Positions 18,575 to 27,250 are shown, numbered from the stretch's first letter. The stretch is 57,234 bases of DNA from Flammeovirgaceae bacterium (GCA_021298355.1 JAJTEH010000024.1:1-57234), one strand, 5' to 3'. Numbers and translations are program-made. The notes: generated by a model from the sequence alone, not told the origin.

Positions 18575-19786
18575 GTGCAGATGCTTAAAACTTTTCTTAC
18601 TTCCTTTTCTCAGGCTATTGTAAACATTCGGGCAAATTTTTTTCATACCCTTTTATCTGTATTAGGCATTGTAATTGGTGTAGCTTCATTAGTGGCCATT
18701 TTGTCTTTAATTGATGGCATGGAAAATTTTGCAAAAAGGCAAATAGAAGAAACCACATCCATAAAAGCCATCGCTGTTAATTCCAGAACGCTGCAAACTA
18801 TTAACGATGTAAGAGTAAAATTAGATACCATTAAAATTTTAACACCTGAAAAGCTAAGCAATAAAACATGGAGCAAACCCGCTAACACCTATTGGAATAT
18901 AGAGCAGAATGTAAGCATTAAAAAAGATACGAGTATACTTGCCTTTCGCTTAATTGCCAGCAGCCCATCTGCAACTACAAAAGATACGTTATTGTTTGGA
19001 AGAAACATGGAACAACAAGAAAGTAAAACCTTGCGACCCATTTGGTGCAATGAACAATTGGTTTCTCAACTCAATCCAAAAAAGAAAAATAGTACAGGTG
19101 ATACCTTAACCATTAACGGTAAACTATATGTTATTGCAGGCATTTGGAAACAAGGTAAAAATAAAATGCCGATAGCGGTAACTTCTATTACCAGTTTTAC
19201 AGATGCAGAACTTCAGGCAAATCCTCCTACTTATGTTGTAGATGCACACAACGTAGAAGATGTGGGCGCATTAAAAGCAGAAATTACAACGTGGCTGAAA
19301 ACTAATTTTTACGATGCTGAAAAATATTTTGCTGTGCAAAGCAACGAAATGCGTGTAGAACAAGCCACTAAAGGATTTTTGTTATTCAGAATTATCATGG
19401 GTTTAATTGTGGGCATTTCGGTTTTAGTGGGCGGTATTGGCGTAATGAATGTGTTGCTCATTTCGGTTACAGAACGCACAGCAGAAATTGGAATAAGAAA
19501 AGCTTTGGGTGCAAATAAATCTGCGATCTTATTTCAATTCTTATCAGAGTCGGTTGCTATTTCAGCTTTTGGTTGCACAATGGGTTTAATACTAGGTGTT
19601 GCCGGTACAATGCTTTTTATTCCTATCATTCGATCATTAACAGAAATGCCATTCGAAGCTGCCTTTACGGCTAATACACTCATCATTATTTCTATAGTAG
19701 CGTTAATGGTCGGTATCATTTTTGGAACTTACCCCGCCATGCGTGCTGCTAAACTCGATCCGGTAGAAGCTATCAGAAAAGAATAG
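18575..19786 (+). CDS. MacB/FtsX-type ABC transporter permease
   Basis: A 403-residue permease. The N-terminal helix (RANFFHTLLSVLGIVIGVASL) is followed by a periplasmic MacB_PCD-like domain (about 40-260) and three C-terminal helices. The last section has the MacB signature GGIGVMNVLLISVTERTAEIGIRKALGA. The start can be Met1 (18575) or Met3 (18581, MLKTFLTS). MacB-type permeases need a LolD/MacB ATPase; none is encoded next to it, so it must pair with an ATPase made elsewhere or be part of a dispersed system. Possible roles include lipoprotein, toxin or antimicrobial export. Confidence 0.85.
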   Translation: MQMLKTFLTSFSQAIVNIRANFFHTLLSVLGIVIGVASLVAILSLIDGMENFAKRQIEETTSIKAIAVNSRTLQTINDVRVKLDTIKILTPEKLSNKTWSKPANTYWNIEQNVSIKKDTSILAFRLIASSPSATTKDTLLFGRNMEQQESKTLRPIWCNEQLVSQLNPKKKNSTGDTLTINGKLYVIAGIWKQGKNKMPIAVTSITSFTDAELQANPPTYVVDAHNVEDVGALKAEITTWLKTNFYDAEKYFAVQSNEMRVEQATKGFLLFRIIMGLIVGISVLVGGIGVMNVLLISVTERTAEIGIRKALGANKSAILFQFLSESVAISAFGCTMGLILGVAGTMLFIPIIRSLTEMPFEAAFTANTLIIISIVALMVGIIFGTYPAMRAAKLDPVEAIRKE

Positions 19787-21253
19787 TTAACTTTTTAATG
19801 TAGATAAAAAGGTATCTGCACGCTTTAAATATGCACTCAGTTTTTTCTTATCCATTTTGTTTACCAAATTAATCATCATGCTCATGCGTGGGTTTTTAAT
19901 AAAGGCTTCGCGGTTTACATATAAAAATCTCCAATACAAAGCATCCCAAATTTCGCACCACTCGCCTTTGGTAAAATCACTCATTTTTAAAATGTAATTC
20001 GACCCTGAAACATAGGGTTTGGTTGTCATTAAACCACCATCGGCATATTGGCTCATGCCATACACGTTGGGCACCATCACCCAATCGTAAGCATCTACAA
20101 ACATTTCCATAAACCAACGATACACCTCATCAGGATCAAACTCGCACAACAACATAAAATTTCCTAATACCATTAATCGTTCTATGTGGTGGCAATAACC
20201 CAATCTATTTATTTTTTTAATTACATGGTCGATTGGTTCAATGCCTGTAGTGCCTTCCCAAAATGAATAAGGAATTTTTCTGGTAAAGTTGAAATGGTTT
20301 TTAGTGCGTTGCGTTACGCCAATCTCTTGGTAAACACCGCGCATAAATTCGCGCCAGCCCAATACTTGTCGCACAAATCCTTCTGTATTATTTAATCCGA
20401 TTTTATTTTTTTCAGCAGTTTTTAAAATGTTTTTTACAATTTGTTTCGGGCTGATTAACCCTATGTTTAAGGCAGGTGTAATACCTGCGTGGTAAACATA
20501 GTCGCTCGATGTGCTGATGGCATCTTCATAATCGCCAAATAAATGAAAACGATGTTTTAAAAAATCATCGAAACATTGATCGGCTTCTTCGAATGTTACC
20601 GGATAGTGAAAACCCTCTGCATGCCCTGTTGTGTTTTTAAATTTGCTTACGTATTGTTTGGCTTCTAATACATATTCATTTTGTTTGGTTTTTTTGATGG
20701 GAGGAGGAATTACATTTTTAGGAAGTTTCTTTCTGTTGTCGCCATCAAAACTCCACTGCCCACCAACAGGACTTAAATCTTTTTCTACTAATACTTTAAA
20801 CTTTTTTCGTTGCTTTTGATAGAAAGAAGCCATGAATAATTTTTTGCCTTTATCGAGTTGTTGAACAAACTCATCTTGTTGCAAAAAGAAATTAGGGCTG
20901 GGTAATTTTTGTGTGGATACATTATTTTCAGTTGCGTATCTTTTTATTCTTCTCTCTAATAAATAATCTGCCGTATCAAAATATTGAATGACTTGAAATT
21001 GCTTGGCTAATTTTTTGAAAAACTTTTTTGAGCTTTCTATTTCTTTAGCCTCGAGATAATTAACTTTTACGCCTTGCGATTTTAAATAATCAGCGTAAAA
21101 CTTCATGGAAGCTCGGTGTAAAATCAGCTTCTGCACATGAAAGGTTTGTTCGGTAAAATAAAGTGGATCTTCTACTAAAAAAACAACATCGTTTTTAGCG
21201 TGAGTAGCTTCGCGATACAACTGATGAGGAAAAACAAGAAAAGCCTTTTTCAT
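19787..21253 (-). CDS. cryptochrome/photolyase-family protein (PhrB/FeS-BCP-related), Fe-S cysteines apparently lost
   Basis: A 488-residue protein from Met at 21253 (MKKAFLVFPHQLYREA), in the family of bacterial (6-4) photolyase-like proteins. The N-terminus matches the deoxyribodipyrimidine photolyase-related domain and the C-terminal FAD domain shows GYCHHIERLMVLGN, YVDAYDWVMVPNVYGMSQYADGG and TKPYVSGSNYILKMSDF. In Agrobacterium PhrB, cysteines in this last region ligate a 4Fe-4S cluster. Here the stretch between YILKMSDF and ALYWRFL is short and has only one Cys (GEWCEIW). So the cluster is probably absent. DNA repair or light sensing remains to be shown. It is convergent with the MacB-like gene, with only its own stop codon between them. 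Confidence 0.85.
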   Translation of the reverse strand: MKKAFLVFPHQLYREATHAKNDVVFLVEDPLYFTEQTFHVQKLILHRASMKFYADYLKSQGVKVNYLEAKEIESSKKFFKKLAKQFQVIQYFDTADYLLERRIKRYATENNVSTQKLPSPNFFLQQDEFVQQLDKGKKLFMASFYQKQRKKFKVLVEKDLSPVGGQWSFDGDNRKKLPKNVIPPPIKKTKQNEYVLEAKQYVSKFKNTTGHAEGFHYPVTFEEADQCFDDFLKHRFHLFGDYEDAISTSSDYVYHAGITPALNIGLISPKQIVKNILKTAEKNKIGLNNTEGFVRQVLGWREFMRGVYQEIGVTQRTKNHFNFTRKIPYSFWEGTTGIEPIDHVIKKINRLGYCHHIERLMVLGNFMLLCEFDPDEVYRWFMEMFVDAYDWVMVPNVYGMSQYADGGLMTTKPYVSGSNYILKMSDFTKGEWCEIWDALYWRFLYVNREAFIKNPRMSMMINLVNKMDKKKLSAYLKRADTFLSTLKS

Positions 21254-21283
21254 GCTTGCTAAACAGCGAAGCCAGCACAAGGT

Positions 21284-21907
21284 TTAGCCAAACAAACTAT
21301 TCACTTCTAAATCTATTTTATTAACGATGAACGAAAAATCTTCTGTGTTATTTACAAAGTCTAGTGGGTTAACATCTATGATCAGAAGTTTTCCGGCTTT
21401 GTATTGGGCAATCCAGTTTTCGTAATGTTCGTTCAGGTTTTTAAGGTAATCCAATCTTATGGCATTTTCATAATCTCTTCCGCGCTTTTGTATTTGCTCT
21501 ACCAGTTTGGGTATATCGGCTTTGAGGTAAATCAACAGATCAGGAGCTTTTACAAAGCCAACCATCGAGTGAAAAATATCCAAATAACTTTGGTAATCGC
21601 GCTCGTTGATGTGTCCGCTTTTATAAAGATTGGCCGCAAAGATGTAAGCATCTTCGTAAATGGTGCGGTCTTGTACAGTTGGTCTTGCTGCTTGCTGGAT
21701 ATCATTTACTTGTTTAAACCGGCTGTTTAAAAAATAGATTTGAAGATGAAAAGCCCAGCGTTTCATATCTTCATAAAAATCGCGCAGGTACGGGTTGTTA
21801 TCTACCGATTCGTACAAAACCTGCCATCCATAATGTTTGCCTAATTTACCGGCTAAGGTTGTTTTTCCGGAACCAATATTACCGGCTATCGCGATGTGTT
21901 TTAACAT
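21284..21907 (-). CDS. deoxynucleoside kinase
   Basis: Phosphorylates deoxynucleosides for salvage into dNTPs. The 207-residue protein starts MLKHIAIAGNIGSGKTT with the P-loop GNIGSGKTT at 9-17. The DRTIYEDAYIFA motif contains the arginine and acidic residue typical of the dCK/dGK fold, and a LID-like arginine-rich segment, QKRGRDYE, follows. Size and motifs match bacterial dAK/dGK enzymes; the preferred nucleoside cannot be read off. It is 30 bases upstream of the photolyase-like gene on the same strand, consistent with a small DNA-maintenance operon. Confidence 0.88.
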   Translation of the reverse strand: MLKHIAIAGNIGSGKTTLAGKLGKHYGWQVLYESVDNNPYLRDFYEDMKRWAFHLQIYFLNSRFKQVNDIQQAARPTVQDRTIYEDAYIFAANLYKSGHINERDYQSYLDIFHSMVGFVKAPDLLIYLKADIPKLVEQIQKRGRDYENAIRLDYLKNLNEHYENWIAQYKAGKLLIIDVNPLDFVNNTEDFSFIVNKIDLEVNSLFG

Positions 21908-21961
21908 AGGTCGCGAAGGTAGAAACTCTGTGTTTCCTGAAAAAATTTTTTGAGATAGATA

Positions 21962-21993
21962 GAAACAAAAAAGGCTGCCTTGCGACAGCCTTT
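21962..21993 (-). terminator. Rho-independent terminator after the DUF4097-like gene
   Basis: Inverted repeat AAAGGCTG (21970-21977) and CAGCCTTT (21986-21993) with an 8-base loop. Reading the minus strand, it is followed by a TTTTTTGTTTC run. It separates the DUF4097-like gene from the deoxynucleoside kinase operon. Confidence 0.8.
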
Positions 21994-21999
21994 GACATT

Positions 22000-22872
22000 T
22001 TAATTTTTACTCTGCGAGCGAAGCCGAACATTGGCATCATCGGCACGGATGTTAACTTTAGCTGTGCCATTTCCTAAGGCTAATTCTGTAAAATGTTCGC
22101 TTTCTTGTTTGCTGCTAAAACTACCTTCTGCGCTAATGCGGGCATCGTCATGGCGAATGCTAAATTGTCCGCTTCCAGAGAGCACATCAAAAACCACTAA
22201 ACCATCTTCCGAACGAATGGCATAATTGCCATTATCCGAAAGTGAACTTTGAATAATTAGTTTTCCATCATCTACATCGGCATCAATAGAAGAGAAGGAA
22301 GCGTTTTCAAAAGTAAGATCAGCATCGTTGGCATCAATAGATAAACTTCCTTTTCCTCCACTCATTTTTAAATCGCCATCATCTAGATTGAATGTAAATT
22401 TATTGCCCTTGCAATTGGTTAATTCTGCATCGCCATCATCAATATCTAAACTGATGGCGCCATCGATATTTTTAATCCAATAATCTCCGTCATCTCCTTT
22501 AATTTGTAAACTAACACCCTCAGGTACTTCCAATTTAATTGTATATTCTTCGCTTATATATCCAAACAATACTGTGGCTTGGTTCGATTGTCGCTCACGA
22601 ATTACCAAATTGCCATTGTTTGCTTCAACATCAACAGTAAAAAAACCTTTGCTTGCAGACCATCCTTTGGTTACAACTGTTCTATCAATTTTTACATGTG
22701 CAAGAGCTGTGCGGTCTGTTCCGGTTATGAACACATTAGCATCGGATGAACGCAAATCTATGGTTCCGTTTTTGGCGATGGCATATTCCTGATCGAGGTG
22801 GAAATCTTTTACTTGTGCGAAGTGCAGGGAGGTGCTGCAAAGTACAGCCAAAAGGGTAAGTGTAATTTTCAT
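22000..22872 (-). CDS. exported repetitive beta-strand protein, DUF4097-like
   Basis: A 290-residue protein. I place the start at 22872 (MKITLTLLAVLCSTSLHFAQ, a clean signal peptide); the frame extends nine codons further up. After residue 80, the sequence is a row of short strand repeats, about 20 residues each, with the core DDGD or a variant: GDDGDYWI, DIDDGDAEL, NLDDGDLKM, DANDADLTF, DVDDGKLII, RSEDGLVVF, RHDDARISA and RADDANVRL. This is the layout of the right-handed beta-helix seen in DUF4097/GIN-type proteins. The function of that family is not firmly known; it is likely a periplasmic or surface protein. It is expressed from its own unit, ending in a hairpin terminator. Confidence 0.7.
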   Translation of the reverse strand: MKITLTLLAVLCSTSLHFAQVKDFHLDQEYAIAKNGTIDLRSSDANVFITGTDRTALAHVKIDRTVVTKGWSASKGFFTVDVEANNGNLVIRERQSNQATVLFGYISEEYTIKLEVPEGVSLQIKGDDGDYWIKNIDGAISLDIDDGDAELTNCKGNKFTFNLDDGDLKMSGGKGSLSIDANDADLTFENASFSSIDADVDDGKLIIQSSLSDNGNYAIRSEDGLVVFDVLSGSGQFSIRHDDARISAEGSFSSKQESEHFTELALGNGTAKVNIRADDANVRLRSQSKN

Positions 22873-23091
22873 TTTTTTAAATTTTAGGGTAAGACGCAAA
22901 ACTTTTACAGATGGTTGCTTTTGCTTGATCTGACTTTTAGTTTTTATTTCCTTCTTTTTCTTTCGTTTAGCATAAAATTTAACGGTGTTTGTGCAAAAAG
23001 CATTTACCCTAAAGACTTTTACCCAGTATGTTCAGATTAACACAACGTAACATATTTGTAAATACCCTTAAAAAAATTAAGATAAACACGA

Positions 23092-23766
23092 TTAACGTTT
23101 TAAGGTATTCTCGTATGTTGTCGTAATCAGTTTAACTATAACATGAACCTTTACGATAACTTTCTCGCTAATTAACTTTTTAAAATAGGGGGTAGATAAA
23201 AAGAGTGTACTGTAAAAAAATGTTCCCCACAACAACAAAGTAAAGGGGTCGTCTCCCGAAAGTATTTGGTTTATAATTCCAGCTAACGCACCTGTAATTA
23301 GAAATAAAAAAATTCTGATGAGTGTAAATATCCCAACATGAATTAATTCTTTTTTTAGCGACTCATTAAAACTGATGGTGAAGCGGTGGTACAACAACCA
23401 AAAATAATTGAGCATAAAAAACCACGCGTTTAAACCAATTGCAATAAGTACGATAAACACGAGATAAAATAGATTTACAACGGTTTGTCTGTTTTTATAT
23501 ACTTCTTGATTAGGCGAAGAAATAGCGGCTACTATGCTGATGAAATTGGCATGCAGAATAACAAATTCCAGCATGAGCGAATCGCCAGTTGTTATTGATA
23601 TTTTATTAGGGAATAATAAATAAACAATAAGATTGATAATGAAAACGATACCCACCAGTAACTCCGGATTTAGAAAACGACTCAGGTAACGAAAAAAATA
23701 GCCTTGTGCCAGGCCTTTTATTAGCGAAACAAAAAACATCATACGACTTGTTAAAAAATAAAACAT
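23092..23766 (-). CDS. uncharacterised polytopic membrane protein
   Basis: A 224-residue protein with about five to six hydrophobic segments (for example LLVGIVFIINLIVYLLF, VVNLFYLVFIVLIAIGLNAW, TLIRIFLFLITGALAGI and TLLLWGTFFYSTLFL). It has no recognisable domain to me. It starts MFYFLTSRMMFF with a very hydrophobic N-terminus; Met10 is an alternative. It lies 93 bases downstream of the TPM-domain gene on the same strand, so it may be part of the pdxJ-TPM-TPM transcript. It is AT-rich with many Ile and Phe residues, as expected for a membrane protein. No function proposed. Confidence 0.6.
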   Translation of the reverse strand: MFYFLTSRMMFFVSLIKGLAQGYFFRYLSRFLNPELLVGIVFIINLIVYLLFPNKISITTGDSLMLEFVILHANFISIVAAISSPNQEVYKNRQTVVNLFYLVFIVLIAIGLNAWFFMLNYFWLLYHRFTISFNESLKKELIHVGIFTLIRIFLFLITGALAGIINQILSGDDPFTLLLWGTFFYSTLFLSTPYFKKLISEKVIVKVHVIVKLITTTYENTLKR

Positions 23767-23859
23767 GGGGCTTAAGCATGGCTTAACCCTTTCAAGTCAT
23801 AGAAGGAAAGAGAGTTAAAGTATAAGGTTAAAAAAAGTAAAACGAATTTAAAAACATTT

Positions 23860-24822
23860 TTACCAAGAGCCGCTGCTTCCGCCACCGCCAAAGCTTCCGC
23901 CACCACCGGAAAAACCGCCACCACCTGATGACCAACCGCCACCACTTCCGCCTCCGCCAATAAACCAACCACCGCCTGAAGACCAACCGCCACCGCGGCC
24001 CCCACTGTTACCGCTATTCTTTAATTTCTCTGATATTTTTTTTCCCCATTCTGTTTTAGGTAAAATCATTTTTAAGAAAGGGGTAGCTAATGCATAAATT
24101 GCCAAAGCCAGTATACCACCGTTAGCGCCTAATACAACCATCGGAAAAACCGCATAGAAAGGAATTAAAAATGCGTATAAACCCCACCCTGCACATCCGG
24201 GTGTAAACAAAGCAAAGAAAGAAAACACACCCAGTATACCGAATATAAAAAAGCCAACAAGTAATTTATCTTTCAGAGTTAGTTCTGTGCCTTCTAAACG
24301 TACACCTTCCTCGGCCTGATACTCTCCTTGGCTCGTGCGCAATATGGCGTCAATGCCTGCTTGAATGCCCGCCTCGTAATCTTGCCTGCGAAAAGCAGGC
24401 GCTATTTCGTTTCTGATAATGCGACTTGTAGCTGCATCGGTAAGAATTCCTTCTAAACCCTTGCCTACTTCAATCCGGATTTTTCTGTCTTGTATAACGA
24501 TGAGCAACAAAACACCATTGTCGTTTTTTGCTGTTCCTAATTCCCATTTTTCAGCAACCTGTATGCCATAGCTTTCTAGCGGATAACCATCAAGAGTTTG
24601 TATTACCAATACAGCTACCTGGTTTGTAGTAGAATCTTCGAATGTTTTAAGTTGATTTTCCAACTGGCTGATAAATCCAGTGCTTAACACTTTGGCCTCA
24701 TCGTGTACACGCATGCCCCATAGTTCCGGAATGGCCGGTTGACTTTGTGCCTGAGCAAAACCAGTAAGAAAAAGAAATGCAAAAAATAAATTTCTGTGAA
24801 GGTGCAGTTGTGAGGAGATCAT
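23860..24822 (-). CDS. TPM-domain membrane protein with Gly/Ser-rich tail (YgcG-like)
   Basis: A 320-residue protein with a signal peptide ending GFAQAQ. A TPM_phosphatase domain (about 40-160) shows VHDEAKVLSTGFISQLE, NQVAVLVIQTLDGYPLE, and the conserved NDNGVLLLIVIQDRKIRIEVGKGLEGILTD region. Two membrane-spanning segments follow (about 190-260). The tail from residue 275 on is almost wholly Gly, Ser and Trp in repeated blocks such as GGGWSSGGG, ending SGSW, the usual end of YgcG-like proteins. TPM domains have been linked to acid phosphatase activity in a plant homologue (TLP18.3) and to membrane stress in bacteria. The start Met is nine bases after the stop of the preceding TPM gene. Confidence 0.85.
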   Translation of the reverse strand: MISSQLHLHRNLFFAFLFLTGFAQAQSQPAIPELWGMRVHDEAKVLSTGFISQLENQLKTFEDSTTNQVAVLVIQTLDGYPLESYGIQVAEKWELGTAKNDNGVLLLIVIQDRKIRIEVGKGLEGILTDAATSRIIRNEIAPAFRRQDYEAGIQAGIDAILRTSQGEYQAEEGVRLEGTELTLKDKLLVGFFIFGILGVFSFFALFTPGCAGWGLYAFLIPFYAVFPMVVLGANGGILALAIYALATPFLKMILPKTEWGKKISEKLKNSGNSGGRGGGWSSGGGWFIGGGGSGGGWSSGGGGFSGGGGSFGGGGSSGSW

Positions 24823-24831
24823 CTTTAGTCT

Positions 24832-25500
24832 TTATTGAATTCTCAAGTCGTCTTTTAATTCGTTGGTATCATCGGCAGTAATGGTAAATTCTTTTTCGAG
24901 CAGAAGTTGTCCGCATCGCGCAATACAAGCTTCTAAGCCGCCTATGGCATCGCCTGTTTTTATTTTATCAATTAAAGTTTTTACTATTCCATCCCATTCT
25001 TTTTGCTCTACTACTTTGCTAATTCCTTTATCGGCCATAACAATTACTTCGTGCTCAAAAAAAGAAATGAATAGTAATATACCTGTACGTTGTTTTGTGT
25101 TAAAAACTTCTTCTTGTAAAAATGCTGCTTCGGCTTTTTGTTTGGTAACTCTGTCGAAATGTTCCTGGCTGATAAACACTCTTTGCAGTACATCTATTTT
25201 TGCGGTAAGCCAGGCGCCTAGTATTCCTCCGGCCAAAACAATTAAAAAGATGAAAATAGGATCGTAAACTTCAAAATCCGGAATGTATCGATCGATAAAA
25301 ATGTATCGATCGATAAAAATGATACCGAGAAAAAAAATGGCTGCACTTAAAACTGCAGCGCGATAAGTAGCTATTGTATAAGCATCACTTTTTTCTACAA
25401 TGAACGGAACAATTTCTCCTGAAATTTTACTTTCTGCTTGTTGTACTGCTTGTTTTATTCGGGCAAGATCTTGCTCAGTAAATCTATTTTTAAGACTCAT
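24832..25500 (-). CDS. second TPM-domain membrane protein
   Basis: A 222-residue protein of the TPM (YgcG-related) group. It opens MSLKNRFTEQDLARIKQAV, with an ISGEIVPFIVEKSDAY strand. Two hydrophobic segments follow (about 47-75 and 80-100), then the C-terminal part of the TPM fold (TGILLFISFFEHEVIVMADKGI, about 135-165). The first membrane segment contains the duplicated hexapeptide FIDRYI-FIDRYI, encoded by an exact 18-base tandem repeat. In many bacteria, a LemA-family gene precedes such pairs; here it is preceded instead by pdxJ. It probably works with the TPM protein downstream. Confidence 0.8.
   Translation of the reverse strand: MSLKNRFTEQDLARIKQAVQQAESKISGEIVPFIVEKSDAYTIATYRAAVLSAAIFFLGIIFIDRYIFIDRYIPDFEVYDPIFIFLIVLAGGILGAWLTAKIDVLQRVFISQEHFDRVTKQKAEAAFLQEEVFNTKQRTGILLFISFFEHEVIVMADKGISKVVEQKEWDGIVKTLIDKIKTGDAIGGLEACIARCGQLLLEKEFTITADDTNELKDDLRIQ
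25283..25318. repeat. exact 18-bp tandem duplication inside the TPM gene
   Basis: ATGTATCGATCGATAAAA occurs twice in direct succession (25283-25300 and 25301-25318). It duplicates six codons in frame (FIDRYI on the minus strand) without breaking the reading frame. It looks like a slippage or replication duplication in a membrane segment. Confidence 0.95.
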
Positions 25501-25536
25501 GGGTACATGCTTTAAGCAATAAAGTTACAAAAACCA

Positions 25537-26253
25537 CTATACTTTAAGTTGTCTTAAATATACCTGTATGGTATTTTCTAAACCAAGATATAAAGCATCG
25601 CACACCACTGCATGCCCAATGCTTACCTCATCCAGATGCGGAATGTTTTGAGCGAAATAATGTAAATTTTCTAAGCTTAAATCGTGTCCGGCATTTATGC
25701 CCAAGCCAAGGCGGTGTGCTGTAAAAGCGGTTTCTATATATGGTTTTATAGCAATTTCTTTGTTGAGCTTAAACTCGCGGGCGTATGGTTCGGTGTATAA
25801 TTCTATTCTGTCTGCACCTATTGCTGCTGCACCTTCGGCCATTTGTGGAGACGGATCGATAAAAATCGATACCCTCGCTCCAGATTTTTTTAAGGTAGAA
25901 ATTATTTCTTGCAGAAAAGTTTTGTGTTGGATGGTGTTCCATCCTGCGTTAGAGGTAATAACATCGGGGCCATCGGGCACTAAAGTAGCCTGAGCCGGCT
26001 TCACCCTTTCAATCAATTTTAAATACCTATCATCCGGGTAGCCCTCTATGTTAAATTCTGTTTTTACAACATCCTTAAGTTTTAAAACATCATCATAACG
26101 GATGTGCCGCTCATCGGGCCTGGGGTGCACGGTTATACCCTGAGCGCCAAAACGCTCGCAATTGATGGCCGCCTCTATCACATCCGGATTGTTGCCGCCC
26201 CGGGCATTTCTAAGTGTGGCGAATTTATTAATATTGACGCTGAATCTAATCAC
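25537..26253 (-). CDS. pdxJ: pyridoxine 5'-phosphate synthase
   Basis: Condenses 1-deoxyxylulose 5-phosphate with 3-amino-2-oxopropyl phosphate to pyridoxine 5'-phosphate, the last ring-forming step of vitamin B6 synthesis. A 238-residue TIM barrel. The N-terminus shows SVNINKFATLRNARG and the substrate motif QGITVHPRPDERHI. Then come TLVPDGPDVITSNAGW, IDPSPQM, RIELYTEPYA, and the C-terminal phosphate site GLGINAGHDLSLENL, all characteristic of PdxJ. It heads the minus-strand TPM gene set, 36 bases upstream, and is divergent from the YqeY gene 53 bases away. Confidence 0.95.
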   Translation of the reverse strand: MIRFSVNINKFATLRNARGGNNPDVIEAAINCERFGAQGITVHPRPDERHIRYDDVLKLKDVVKTEFNIEGYPDDRYLKLIERVKPAQATLVPDGPDVITSNAGWNTIQHKTFLQEIISTLKKSGARVSIFIDPSPQMAEGAAAIGADRIELYTEPYAREFKLNKEIAIKPYIETAFTAHRLGLGINAGHDLSLENLHYFAQNIPHLDEVSIGHAVVCDALYLGLENTIQVYLRQLKV

Positions 26254-26306
26254 AACTCTAAAACAGTTTGTTTTGTGGTTCGTTCAAAATTAACCTATAA
26301 AATGAT

Positions 26307-26756
26307 ATGAGTTTAAAAGCACAAATCGATCAGGACATAAAAAAAGCCATGCTTGCCAAAAACAAAGAAGAGTTAGATGCTTTACGCAGCATTAAATCTC
26401 TTATCCTTTTAGCTGAAACAGAAAAAGGCAGTGCAGGCGAAGTGGCTGCCGATGTAGAAATACGTTTGTTAACCAAAGCTGCGAAACAACGGAAAGAGTC
26501 TGCCGATATTTTTACCCAACAAAACCGGGCAGATTTGGCCGAGAAAGAATTAAACCAACTTGAGGTTATCAATCGATATTTACCTAAACAACTTTCTGAA
26601 GCTGAATTAACCGTAGAGCTGAAAAAAATAATTGAAACCGTGGGTGCAAAATCTCCGGCAGAAATGGGCAAGGTTATGGGCGCAGCTACAAAACAACTGG
26701 CCGGCAAAGCCGATGGTAAACTTATTTCGGAACTGGTTAAAAAATTATTGTCTTGA
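26307..26756 (+). CDS. GatB/YqeY-domain protein
   Basis: A 149-residue protein of the YqeY family, related to the tail domain of the GatB amidotransferase subunit. The start MSLKAQIDQDIKKAMLAKNK and the motifs LDALRSIKS, KQRKESADIF, YLPKQLSEAEL and GKVMGAATKQLAGKADGKLI are standard for the family. Its tRNA-binding role is inferred from the GatB tail, and the precise function is unknown. Its TGA stop overlaps the TTG start of the CvpA-like gene, a sign of translational coupling. Confidence 0.9.
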   Translation: MSLKAQIDQDIKKAMLAKNKEELDALRSIKSLILLAETEKGSAGEVAADVEIRLLTKAAKQRKESADIFTQQNRADLAEKELNQLEVINRYLPKQLSEAELTVELKKIIETVGAKSPAEMGKVMGAATKQLAGKADGKLISELVKKLLS

Positions 26757-27250
26757 GTTACATTGATATTGGCTTAGTTTTTTTCCTGATCGTTGGCGCC
26801 ATTATGGGGTACAAAGAAGGTTTTCTTATGGAGGTGGTGGCCTTAGTGGCAATTATTTTGGGGGTTTTAAGCGGATTTAAATTAATGGGCCAGGCCATGA
26901 TTTTGCTTGAGCAAAAATGGAATATAAACGAGCACGTTTTGCCTTATGTAGCCTTTGGGGTTGTTTTTGTTATCGTAGTTGTATTAGTTACCCTGTTAGG
27001 ACGAGCCTTAAAAGCCAAAGTAGATAAATCTTTTTTAGGCAGGGTTGATCAGGCAGCAGGCGCAGCTTTGGGTTTTTTTAGAACAGCCTTTATGGTAAGT
27101 GTTATTTTATGGCTGGTTCATTCTCTTAACTATTCATTTCCGGAAAAATGGACGGCCAACGCATGGCTATATCCAAAATTAAGCGAATTAGCACCAACCG
27201 TTACCGAATGGATAAGCAGCTACATACCCTTGTTCGAAGATGTTTTTTAA
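26753..27250 (+). CDS. CvpA-family membrane protein, TTG start
   Basis: A 165-residue protein with four membrane helices. The order IDIGLVFFLIVGAIMGYKEGFLMEV, a second helix, VLPYVAFGVVFVIVVVLVTLLG, and GFFRTAFMVSVILWLVHSL is typical of CvpA (colicin V production). The only in-frame start overlapping the upstream stop is TTG at 26753-26755, giving a TTGA junction. The family affects envelope homeostasis and stress tolerance; its molecular role is not settled. Confidence 0.88.
   Translation: MSYIDIGLVFFLIVGAIMGYKEGFLMEVVALVAIILGVLSGFKLMGQAMILLEQKWNINEHVLPYVAFGVVFVIVVVLVTLLGRALKAKVDKSFLGRVDQAAGAALGFFRTAFMVSVILWLVHSLNYSFPEKWTANAWLYPKLSELAPTVTEWISSYIPLFEDVF

Noticed and set aside
23772-24005. 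A 77-codon frame rich in Ala, Val and Gly over the TPM gene tail
   Set aside because: It is the shadow of the Gly/Ser-coding repeat DNA read in another frame; low-complexity codons produce it automatically.
23900-24010. Repetitive CCACC/GGTGG DNA that could be mistaken for a CRISPR or tandem-repeat array
   Set aside because: The units are irregular and follow the codons of the Gly/Ser/Trp tail; there are no spacers.
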